This document shows positions 22,200 through 28,923 of a DNA stretch of 30,076 bases, piece by piece. Positions within the stretch are counted from its first letter, which is position 1; the number at the start of each line of letters is the position of its first letter. Origin of the DNA: an uncultured Eubacteriales bacterium. GTDB lineage: Bacteria; Bacillota; Clostridia; Christensenellales; Pumilibacteraceae. Below the pieces are notes generated by a model. It was not told the DNA's origin, did not search any database, and saw nothing but the letters and a program-made list of their open reading frames with translations. The DNA is taken from contig USNB01000001.1 in assembly GCA_900555875.1 (NCBI GenBank), positions 1-30,076 of the forward strand. Reading direction: 5' to 3'. A program made the position numbers and the translations under genes.

Positions 22200-24376
22200 A
22201 TTTTTTCAATGGGAGCAAATGCCAGTGATAATGTTATTTTTCCGAATTTATCGAAATCTATCACAAGATAGGAATTTTTTCCTACGTTTGTTACGCCGAC
22301 TACCGTGCCGTCGCCGAATTTTCTGTGTCTTACGCGAGTACCTTCCGAATACTCGTTTGCGGATCCGGTATTCTGTCTTATCGCGCGATTGCCCGTTTCA
22401 TGCCCGCTTGCTTGGATCCTTTTTGAGGACGGACGATCGTCGGATATGTCATCGGACAACGCCCTGTTCTTTTTTGCATATACGGCGGAAAGTCTCTCGT
22501 CCATTTCGCCGAGGAACCTGCTCGGCCGGCACGGACTTGTGCGGCCGTACATGAACCGCGAATCGCAATATGTGACGAAAAGACGTTCTTTTGCCCTGGT
22601 TATCGCCACATACATCAGGCGGCGCTCTTCTTCGAGTTCGCCTTCGTCCTCGTTCGCCCTGCCGAGAGGGAAAAGCCCTTCTTCGGCGCCGATTATGAAT
22701 ACGCACCTGAATTCCATGCCTTTCGCGCTGTGAACGGTGGAAAGATAAACGCAGTCTCCGCTCTCTTCGTCGCCTTCCGTATACAGTGTGACTTCCTGCA
22801 GAAAATCGTTGAGCGCGCCTCCCCTGTTCTTTACGAATTCATGTGCGGATGATACGAAATCGTCGATATTGAGTTTGCGCGTCGTATTTTCCTCGCTGTC
22901 CTCCGAATAAGCCTCTCTGATATTTGCAAGCTCTATCGTTTTTTCCGCAAGTTCCGCCACGTCGGACACCAGTTTGTATTCGTCAAGATCGGAAAGCAGT
23001 TTTCCGAAGGCGTATACTTTGTCTGCGGTCGTTCCGGAAAGCACGGGGACCTTTCCGCCGGTAATGACGTCGTAGATGCTTTTACCTTCGTCGCGGCAGT
23101 ATTGACGGAGCTTTTCCACCGTGGTATCGCCTATCCCGCGTTTGGGGAAATTGATTATCCTTGTAAGAGCTTCTTCGTCGCTGTGGTTTGCCAGCACTCG
23201 CAGGTAGGCTATGATATCCTTGACTTCTTTGCGATCGAAAAATTTAAAACCGCCGTATACTTTATACGGTACGGAATATTGCATGAACCGTTGTTCGAGC
23301 GTGCGAGTCAGCGCATTGATGCGCATAAGCACCGCGAAATCGTGCGGACGGTAACCGTCGGAGATCAGTTTGCGTATGGTATTCACTACGAAATCCGCTT
23401 CACCCGCTTCCGAACGCGCTTTATATACTACCGGAGTCTCTCCTTCTCCGAGAGACGACCAGAGGTTTTTTTCTATACGCGATGAATTGTTTTTTATCAG
23501 ATTATTCGCAAGAGAGAGTATGTTCTTCGTCGAGCGGTAATTCTGTTCGAGTTTATATATCTTTGCGCCGAAGTCTTCGATGAAATTCTGCATGTTGGTC
23601 ACGTTTGCGCCGCGCCAGCCGTATATGCTCTGATCTTCGTCGCCGACCACAAAAATATTCCCGTTTTTTGCCGCGAGCATGCGGACGAGTCCGTACTGTA
23701 TCTCGTTGGTGTCCTGGAATTCGTCGACATGGATATATCTGAACTTGCGTCCGTAGCTTTCAAGAATATCCGCCGAACGCGAAAACAGCTCATAGGTCTT
23801 CAGCAGAAGATCGTCGAAGTCCATGGCGTTATTCGCTTTGAATCTTCGTTCGTACTCTATGTATATGTCGGTGATAAGTTCGACGTCGTCGTAATCGAGG
23901 TAACGGTCGCGATATTGTTCCGGAGTCAATCCGTCGTTTTTTGCCGAAGAGATGCCTCTCGCTGCGCTTTTGACTATCGTATCTCCTTCGATGTGCAGAT
24001 CTTTCACTATCTGTTTGATGAGTCGCTCGGATTCGTCCTGTGAATAGATCGTGAAATTGGAGCCGTAACCGATGACTGCGGAATGTCTGCGGAGTATCTT
24101 AGCGCACATGGAATGAAATGTGGATACCCAGATATCTGCGGCCTCAGGCACGAGCGCATACAGTCTGTTTTTCATTTCTTCGGCCGCCTTGTTCGTGAAG
24201 GTTATTGCCAGCACGTTATATGCGGGTACGCCGAGATCCTGTATCAGGTGCGCTATACGGTGAGTGAGCAGCCGCGTTTTGCCGCTGCCCGCGCCTGCCG
24301 TTACCAAAACCGCGCCCTCGGTGTCGAGGGCGGCGGCTCGTTGTTGTTCATTCAGACAATCAGTCGTTATCGGCAT
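22196..24376 (-). CDS. pcrA: UvrD-family DNA helicase PcrA
   Basis: PcrA is a 3'-5' SF1A helicase for repair, plasmid replication and clearing of transcription-replication conflicts. The 726 residues have Walker A AGAGSGKT at 27-34, AITFTNKAAEEM, DEFQDTN, VGDEDQSIYGWRGA, EQNYRST, STVHSAKGMEF and RRLMYVAITRAKERL. A C-terminal Tudor-like domain (GTRVRHRKFGDGTVVG), known in PcrA to bind RNA polymerase, ends the protein after a poorly conserved linker. GGAG precedes the ATG, which lies inside the end of yerC (17-base overlap). pcrB, present in Bacillus, is absent. Confidence 0.97.
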   Translation of the reverse strand: MPITTDCLNEQQRAAALDTEGAVLVTAGAGSGKTRLLTHRIAHLIQDLGVPAYNVLAITFTNKAAEEMKNRLYALVPEAADIWVSTFHSMCAKILRRHSAVIGYGSNFTIYSQDESERLIKQIVKDLHIEGDTIVKSAARGISSAKNDGLTPEQYRDRYLDYDDVELITDIYIEYERRFKANNAMDFDDLLLKTYELFSRSADILESYGRKFRYIHVDEFQDTNEIQYGLVRMLAAKNGNIFVVGDEDQSIYGWRGANVTNMQNFIEDFGAKIYKLEQNYRSTKNILSLANNLIKNNSSRIEKNLWSSLGEGETPVVYKARSEAGEADFVVNTIRKLISDGYRPHDFAVLMRINALTRTLEQRFMQYSVPYKVYGGFKFFDRKEVKDIIAYLRVLANHSDEEALTRIINFPKRGIGDTTVEKLRQYCRDEGKSIYDVITGGKVPVLSGTTADKVYAFGKLLSDLDEYKLVSDVAELAEKTIELANIREAYSEDSEENTTRKLNIDDFVSSAHEFVKNRGGALNDFLQEVTLYTEGDEESGDCVYLSTVHSAKGMEFRCVFIIGAEEGLFPLGRANEDEGELEEERRLMYVAITRAKERLFVTYCDSRFMYGRTSPCRPSRFLGEMDERLSAVYAKKNRALSDDISDDRPSSKRIQASGHETGNRAIRQNTGSANEYSEGTRVRHRKFGDGTVVGVTNVGKNSYLVIDFDKFGKITLSLAFAPIEKI

Positions 24377-24659
24377 TTTTCAATTTCTCCAGTGCTGTCT
24401 TGTATCCGTCCGAACCGTATTCGAGACATTTGTTGATGCGGCTTATAGTGGCAGTGGACGCGCCCGTTTCCGAAGATATCTCCTGATATGTCTTACCCTC
24501 GCTGAGCAGCCTTGCGACATGAAAGCGCTGCGCCATTGCCTGCAATTCGGATACGGTGCACAGATCCTCGAAAAAGTCGTAGCATTCTCCGACGTTTTCC
24601 AGTCCGAGCACGGCTCGGAAAAACAGGTCGGTATATTCGTTCTTCAGCTTGCTGTTCAT
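24360..24659 (-). CDS. yerC: TrpR-related regulator, YerC/YecD family
   Basis: This is a 99-residue protein of the TrpR-like YerC/YecD family. Residues 57-78 form the helix-turn-helix (TYQEISSETGASTATISRIN), preceded by helices resembling the TrpR dimerisation and ligand-binding region (LCTVSELQAMAQRFHVARLL). Comparative work, as I recall, has proposed YerC as a histidine-pathway repressor in Firmicutes; the co-ligand is not shown by this sequence. GAGG lies 8 bases before the ATG at 24659; a GTG three codons earlier is too close to it. The adjacent pcrA-ligA genes match the B. subtilis locus. A dyad covers its own promoter. Confidence 0.9.
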   Translation of the reverse strand: MNSKLKNEYTDLFFRAVLGLENVGECYDFFEDLCTVSELQAMAQRFHVARLLSEGKTYQEISSETGASTATISRINKCLEYGSDGYKTALEKLKNADND

Positions 24660-24688
24660 GTGAGGCACCTCGGAAGGATACTGTGTAT

Positions 24689-24720
24689 TTTAGTTTAACA
24701 CACTAAAGCGCCGCTGTCAA
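24689..24720 (-). promoter_or_regulatory. yerC promoter with overlapping dyad (candidate operator)
   Basis: On the minus strand TTGACA (24715-24720), 17 bases, then TAAACT (24692-24697). An inverted repeat, TTTAGT...ACTAAA with 7 bases between the arms (24689-24707), covers the -10 box and part of the spacer, the classic position for a repressor. The -35 box overlaps the stop codon of the upstream gene. The leader is about 26 bases. Autoregulation by YerC is an inference. Confidence 0.65.
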
Positions 24721-25124
24721 ACATATTTGCTTTTTTCTTTATAGTAACGCTCCTTGAGCTCTCTGAATTTCGCCGAAAGTTCGAGTATATACCGCTGACG
24801 GTTGTCTGCGTCGAGTTTGTCGAAAACGTCCCTGTCTACCAGCCTCCCTATGGGATCTGTTACGTCTTCATCTTTGTCGAGCATATCCCGCACTTTGCCG
24901 TAAAGGCGTTCATCCCTCTCTGCGAAATCGTCTCCGAGAGCGCGGCGCGAATCCATTTCAAATTCCCTGAGCCGCGCGCTGCGTGCAGACTCTATGAGCG
25001 CGCTGTTCTTCGTTGCGTCAGCCATCCGGCTTTGTTCGTCCTGCATGCGCTGCCAATATCCCATTTTAAGCCTTTGCTTTGCAAGAAGCGCTCTGCGCTT
25101 GATCTCACTCATTTCCTTTTTCAT
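24717..25124 (-). CDS. Uncharacterised charged helical protein
   Basis: I do not recognise this 135-residue protein. It begins MKKEMSEIKRRALLAKQRLK, is rich in lysine, arginine, aspartate and glutamate, has no cysteine and one tryptophan (near residue 23), and looks almost wholly helical, with possible coiled coils at residues 1-60 and 105-133. There is no signal peptide or membrane segment. GGAGG lies exactly 8 bases before the ATG at 25124, which decides against two earlier in-frame starts. It lies between rpsU and yerC, with its own likely promoter. Coding is supported by the ribosome binding site and regular codon use. It resembles no B. subtilis neighbour (not YqeY). Confidence 0.82.
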   Translation of the reverse strand: MKKEMSEIKRRALLAKQRLKMGYWQRMQDEQSRMADATKNSALIESARSARLREFEMDSRRALGDDFAERDERLYGKVRDMLDKDEDVTDPIGRLVDRDVFDKLDADNRQRYILELSAKFRELKERYYKEKSKYV

Positions 25125-25149
25125 ATCCGTTGCCTCCGTGTTTTTTATC

Positions 25150-25155
25150 ATTCTA
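25150..25155 (-). promoter_or_regulatory. Possible extended -10 promoter for the uncharacterised gene
   Basis: TAGAAT on the minus strand, preceded by TGA (extended -10 pattern), lies 26 bases before the gene's ATG. No convincing -35 box is seen at 16-18 bases. It would drive a leader of about 20 bases. Confidence 0.4.
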
Positions 25156-25258
25156 TCACGGCGGATACGAAAACGCACGCCTGCGGCAAAATCAGTGCAT
25201 GTTCGACATTTTGAGCGGTATAACGATAAAATCAGGTAAAGCGCAGCGTTATGTCCGC

Positions 25259-25290
25259 CAAAGTTAAGACCCGCAGAGAACTGCGGGTCT
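25259..25290 (-). terminator. Hairpin terminator after rpsU
   Basis: A perfect 10-bp stem, AGACCCGCAG (25267-25276) with CTGCGGGTCT (25281-25290), and a 4-base loop lie 15 bases after the rpsU stop. The minus transcript continues TAACTTTGG, so the U-tract is poor, but the stem is strong. Confidence 0.75.
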
Positions 25291-25305
25291 GTCAGAACTT
25301 CTTTA

Positions 25306-25485
25306 TCAGCCCTTATTGCTGCGCTTGCGCGCCGCTTCGGACTTCTTCTTTCTCCTCACGGAAGGCTTCTCGTAGAACTCCTTTTTGCGGAGATCGCCGA
25401 GTATGTTGTCCTTCTGGCACTTTCTCTTGAAACGCTTGAGTGCGCTCTCGAGAGATTCGTTTTCGCCTACTCTCACTACGGACAT
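25306..25485 (-). CDS. rpsU: Ribosomal protein bS21
   Basis: bS21 is a small-subunit protein near the anti-Shine-Dalgarno region. The 59 residues begin MSVVRVGENESLESALKRFK and contain KCQKDNILGDLRKKEFYEKP, then a basic tail (SVRRKKKSEAARKRSNKG), all typical. GGAGG is seven bases before the ATG at 25485; a longer in-frame extension upstream is rejected. It has its own promoter and terminator, so it is monocistronic here. The mtaB-rpsU neighbourhood is conserved in Firmicutes. Confidence 0.97.
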   Translation of the reverse strand: MSVVRVGENESLESALKRFKRKCQKDNILGDLRKKEFYEKPSVRRKKKSEAARKRSNKG

Positions 25486-25505
25486 ATTCACACCTCCTTT
25501 CCGTT

Positions 25506-25520
25506 CGGCAAGATTTGCCG
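25506..25520 (-). repeat. Small stem-loop in rpsU leader
   Basis: CGGCAA (25506-25511) and TTGCCG (25515-25520) form a 6-bp stem with a 3-base loop in the rpsU leader, eight bases before the ribosome binding site (25493-25497). It might affect translation, as leaders do for some ribosomal proteins. It is too small to be diagnostic. Confidence 0.35.
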
Positions 25521-25543
25521 CTCTTTTCCGAGCCAGCCAACAT

Positions 25544-25572
25544 ATTTTATCATCATGCGGTCCAAAAGTCAA
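25544..25572 (-). promoter_or_regulatory. Promoter for rpsU
   Basis: On the minus strand TTGACT (25567-25572), 17 bases, then TAAAAT (25544-25549), preceded by TGA for an extended -10. The start would be near 25537, giving a leader of about 52 bases. The 80 bases between hinT and rpsU's promoter hold no strong terminator. Confidence 0.85.
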
Positions 25573-25652
25573 CTTTTAAGCGATGATTTGATAAAAATTT
25601 TTACGGGATCGCAGACCGGGATCCGCAAAGCCGTCCGCAGATGGAGCGGCGT

Positions 25653-26003
25653 TTATTTTTTTGTTCTCAGATCGGGAAAATCGAGCGGCTGTCCGCCGAG
25701 TATATGAACGTGCAGATGGAACACCGACTGTCCTGCGTCATCGCCCTGATTGATCACGAGCCTGTATCCGCCGGAAAGCCCGAGTTTGTCTGCCAGCGAA
25801 GGGATCTTTCTCAATCCGCGCATGAGAGCTTCTCCGTCAGAGTCCGTCATTTCGCCGATAAGTTTGTAATGACGTTTCGGTATCATCAGATAATGCTTTT
25901 CGGCTTTCGGATCGATGTCGCGTATGACGAATACGTCGTCGTCCTCATAAACCTTTTCCGAAGGGATCTCTCCCCTGTCGATCTTGCAGAAAATGCAATC
26001 CAT
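25653..26003 (-). CDS. hinT: HIT-family protein (HinT-like nucleotide hydrolase)
   Basis: HinT-like proteins hydrolyse purine nucleoside phosphoramidates. The 116 residues start MDCIFCKIDRGEIPSEKVYE and have the histidine triad at H96, H98 and H100 (HLHVHILGG), with the catalytic region GQSVFHLHVH intact. Length is typical. The ATG follows the mtaB stop by one base, so it is co-transcribed with the methyltransferase genes. The in vivo substrate is not indicated by context. Confidence 0.93.
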   Translation of the reverse strand: MDCIFCKIDRGEIPSEKVYEDDDVFVIRDIDPKAEKHYLMIPKRHYKLIGEMTDSDGEALMRGLRKIPSLADKLGLSGGYRLVINQGDDAGQSVFHLHVHILGGQPLDFPDLRTKK

Positions 26004-26004
26004 A

Positions 26005-27246
26005 TTATTTCGCTCCTTCTTTGTATGGTCTGGTTATGATTATGTCCCTTATCTCGCCCGGTACGGCAATGTCCGAATATACGCGCACATAATTGGCGGA
26101 ATACCCTTCCGCGATCCCTCCGTGGATCTCTTCGAAATACACAGAAAGCGCTTTTCCCGTTTGCAATAAGATGAAGGCTTTTTTCAGTTCTTTTTTGATG
26201 TTGCCAAGCTCTGCCGCGCGTTCTCTTCTCTTCTCCATAGGCACCTGCGGCAAAGCCGCCGCCCGTGTTCCTTTGCGCTCGCTGTACGGAAATACGTGCA
26301 TATCCGAGAAGCCGACTTCGCGCACAAATGCGCAGGTATCCGCGAAATCCCTGTCCGTTTCGGTGGGAAATCCCGCTATCACGTCCGTGGTTATCCCGGC
26401 GTCGGGAAAATACTCTCTTATCTTTCGCACGGCTGACATATACTTTTCGCAGTCATAATGTCTGTTCATCGCTTTGAGCACGCTGTCGCAGCCGGATTGC
26501 AAAGACAGGTGAAAGTGGTCGTTGAACCCCGCTTCCGCAAGGGCGTCAAGCAGTTCGTCGCATATGACCGTACATTCAAACGAACTTAATCTCTTGCGGA
26601 CATTCAGCTTTCCGAGCGCACGGACTATGTCCGTAAGCGTGAGTCCGATATCCTTTCCGTATGACGATACGTCGATACCGGTCAGTACTATCTCTTTCGT
26701 ATGCTTTGCCGCTTCTTCCGCTTCGGATATCACGCTTGCGAGCGAGCGCGAGCGACATCTTCCGCGCAGGTACGGTATGACGCAGTATGAACAGAAATTG
26801 TTGCAGCCGTCCTGTATCTTTATGTAGTCTCTTGTCCTTTCGTGCGCAGGAGCCGTCATTTCCTCGAAATAAACGGGCGCAGGTATGATCGCCGCCTTAG
26901 CTTTGCATGTTATGTCAGACATAATATACTGCGCTATCGCGGATTTTCCCGCAGTTCCGCCCACATACACTACGTTCGGCATATCGATGAACGGTCCCGC
27001 TTCGTTCATAGAACTGCATCCCGTAACAAATATCTTCGCATGCGGAGCGATACGGGAACATTTGCGGACGAGCTGCCTGCTCTTTCTGTCAGCCTCAGCG
27101 GTGACGGAGCACGTATTTACCACATAAACGTCGGCTGCGATCTGCTCCTCCGTAACTTCGGCGCCCGCGTTCCTCAGCTCCGATATGATCGAACGGCTCT
27201 CGCATTCATTGACTTTGCAGCCGAGAGTGAATACCGCGACTTTCAT
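26005..27246 (-). CDS. mtaB: tRNA t6A37 methylthiotransferase MtaB
   Basis: MtaB converts t6A37 to ms2t6A37 in tRNAs that read ANN codons. The 413 residues have an N-terminal domain with C10 in TLGCKVNECES, NTCSVT and VTGCSS (cysteines of one iron-sulfur cluster). The radical-SAM domain has CNNFCSYC and IPYLRGRCRSR, the mark of MtaB as against MiaB/RimO, and a C-terminal TRAM-like region follows. The ATG at 27246 overlaps the rsmE stop (ATGA), so an earlier in-frame start is rejected. The B. subtilis order is the same (yqeU-yqeV). Confidence 0.95.
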   Translation of the reverse strand: MKVAVFTLGCKVNECESRSIISELRNAGAEVTEEQIAADVYVVNTCSVTAEADRKSRQLVRKCSRIAPHAKIFVTGCSSMNEAGPFIDMPNVVYVGGTAGKSAIAQYIMSDITCKAKAAIIPAPVYFEEMTAPAHERTRDYIKIQDGCNNFCSYCVIPYLRGRCRSRSLASVISEAEEAAKHTKEIVLTGIDVSSYGKDIGLTLTDIVRALGKLNVRKRLSSFECTVICDELLDALAEAGFNDHFHLSLQSGCDSVLKAMNRHYDCEKYMSAVRKIREYFPDAGITTDVIAGFPTETDRDFADTCAFVREVGFSDMHVFPYSERKGTRAAALPQVPMEKRRERAAELGNIKKELKKAFILLQTGKALSVYFEEIHGGIAEGYSANYVRVYSDIAVPGEIRDIIITRPYKEGAK

Positions 27247-27959
27247 TCCCATTCTCCGCAAAGCTGCATGATGACCGCCGCTCCTGCGATCGCCGCCGTT
27301 TCGGCGCGAAGGATGCGTTTTCCCAGAGTCACGCCCGGATATCCGGCGTTTTCCGCCTCCTTGACTTCCCTTTCTGAAAAGCCTCCTTCCGGTCCTATAA
27401 CGAGCGCTATGCGCTTTTCGTCGCCTTTTACGACGTCGCCGATACGCAGTCCGCCGCCGTATGCGCCTTCATACGCGAACACCGCGCTGTCATAACCCGC
27501 AAGTTCCCGGATGACGTCGGAATAACTCATGACGTCCGTTACTTCGGGTATTATTGCCCTGCCGCACTGTTTGGACGCTTCGTGCGCAGCCCGGCGCAGC
27601 CGCTCGCTCTTTTCGCGAAGCGGCACGGTATATTCGCTTATCATAGGCACTATACGGCGAGCGCCCAGCTCCGTAAGTTTCTGCACTTCCAGCTCCGTTT
27701 TGTCGCCTTTCAATATCGAGATATATACGCACAGGTAGAGATCCGGTTCGGTGGGATTATCTTCTTCTCTTAAAAAGGACAGCGCGACCGATTCCTTGTC
27801 GAACGCGGTGATCTCATAAATATAGTCTTTGCCGTCATTTGGGCAGATAACGATATTGTCCCCCGGCCTTGCGCGAAGGACTTCCGCGAGATGCTTCCTT
27901 TCAGCTCCCGTAAGTTTCATAGCGGGCTTTTCCGCTTTTTCGGTAAAAAATCGTCTCAA
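27243..27959 (-). CDS. rsmE: 16S rRNA m3U1498 methyltransferase RsmE
   Basis: RsmE methylates N3 of U1498 in 16S rRNA. The 238 residues start RRFFTEKAE, have an N-terminal PUA-like RNA-binding region, and end with the SPOUT signature VIGPEGGFSEREV and LGKRILRAETA. The start codon appears to be TTG at 27959, because family homology begins there and the next ATG is 13 codons in; it overlaps the prmA stop as TTGA. No strong ribosome binding site is visible (GCGGTG), so translational coupling to prmA is likely. Confidence 0.92.
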   Translation of the reverse strand: MRRFFTEKAEKPAMKLTGAERKHLAEVLRARPGDNIVICPNDGKDYIYEITAFDKESVALSFLREEDNPTEPDLYLCVYISILKGDKTELEVQKLTELGARRIVPMISEYTVPLREKSERLRRAAHEASKQCGRAIIPEVTDVMSYSDVIRELAGYDSAVFAYEGAYGGGLRIGDVVKGDEKRIALVIGPEGGFSEREVKEAENAGYPGVTLGKRILRAETAAIAGAAVIMQLCGEWE

Positions 27960-28855
27960 AGTTTCACCGCCGCATAAGCTCTCCAGCCGTTTTTACGTTT
28001 CTCGGCGACCTTTCCGAATACGCCGTCCGAAAAGAATCCCCGCTCGACGTCGTTTGCTCTTGCGTCTATTATACCGCTCATGACGACGACGCTTCCCTTT
28101 TTCGTGACGGAGGGCAGCGTCTCGCGCAGACGGAGCAGTATATCCGCTGTGAGATTGGCGAGTATCATATCCGCCTGTCCGTCGTATTTTTCTGCGAGAT
28201 CCCCGCAGATCACTTCGGCATCCATTCCGTTGCACGCAAGATTGGCGCAGGTCGCCTCAGTCGCCTGCGGATCTATATCTATAAAAGTGCAGCTTTCCGC
28301 TCCGAGGGCAAGCGCCGCGATACCGAGTATCCCGCTGCCGCATCCGACATCGAGCACGCGTTTGTTTTTTATATCCATGTCGGAAAGCAGTTCAAGACAC
28401 ATCCCGGTTGATTCATGAAGTCCCGTACCGAACGCCATTCCCGGATCGATCAGTATCTTTGTCTTATCGTAATTGCCGTCCATCCATTTAGGTACGACTA
28501 CGATATTGCCGAAATCGAGCGGCGAATAATATTTTTTCCACTCGTTTTCCCAATCCGCGGAGTCTTTCACCGACACCGTGATCTCCGCGCTTCTTCCGAG
28601 ATATGATCGCAGAGTTTCTTCCAGCGCCGAAAGATCGGCATTTTCGTCAAAACACCCCGTAACGAATGCGAAAGGAGGCAGTTCACCTGCCAAAGATTCA
28701 TCGTAATAATCCCAGTTGCCTTTCGAGCGCAGCACTTCCTTTATATCTTCTCCGTCTGCTACTGACGCTCCGGCGCTGCCGGATTCTATCATGGCATATG
28801 ATACCAGATCCGCTTCGTTGTGATCGGCTTTTACGGTAACCTGTTTGTATCTCAT
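27956..28855 (-). CDS. prmA: Ribosomal protein L11 methyltransferase PrmA
   Basis: PrmA trimethylates ribosomal protein uL11 at several lysines using SAM. The 299 residues have the N-terminal L11-recognition domain, the DPGMAFGTGLHESTGMCLELL segment (here in short AFGTGLHEST; the common form is AFGTGTHxTT), SAM motif DVGCGSGILGI and ANLTADIL, the NxxxxxL-type catalytic signature. AAGG lies 7 bases before the ATG. It is the first gene of the prmA-rsmE-mtaB-hinT run and follows dnaK. Confidence 0.95.
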   Translation of the reverse strand: MRYKQVTVKADHNEADLVSYAMIESGSAGASVADGEDIKEVLRSKGNWDYYDESLAGELPPFAFVTGCFDENADLSALEETLRSYLGRSAEITVSVKDSADWENEWKKYYSPLDFGNIVVVPKWMDGNYDKTKILIDPGMAFGTGLHESTGMCLELLSDMDIKNKRVLDVGCGSGILGIAALALGAESCTFIDIDPQATEATCANLACNGMDAEVICGDLAEKYDGQADMILANLTADILLRLRETLPSVTKKGSVVVMSGIIDARANDVERGFFSDGVFGKVAEKRKNGWRAYAAVKL

Positions 28856-28880
28856 ATAACGACCTTATAACAAACCTTAA

Positions 28881-28908
28881 GGAAAGCCCGCTCGACAGCG
28901 GGCTTTCC
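28881..28908 (-). terminator. Hairpin after dnaK
   Basis: A perfect 12-bp stem, GGAAAGCCCGCT (28881-28892) with AGCGGGCTTTCC (28897-28908), has a 4-base loop and lies 15 bases after the dnaK stop. On the minus transcript it is followed by TTAAGGTTTGTT, moderately U-rich. It probably reduces read-through from dnaK into prmA, which lacks an obvious promoter of its own. Confidence 0.75.
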
Positions 28909-28923
28909 CGGATAATGTTTTGT

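Noticed and set aside
6120..24720. One shared YerC operator at both the his and yerC promoters
   Set aside because: The his dyad (TTTATCATGATAAA) and the yerC dyad (TTTAGT-7-ACTAAA) differ in spacing and core; they share only the TTTA/TAAA ends, so a common motif is not supported by sequence alone.
25486..25572. Upstream extension of rpsU by 29 codons
   Set aside because: The ATG at 25485 has GGAGG at 7 bases and begins the typical bS21 N-terminus; the extension runs through the promoter region.
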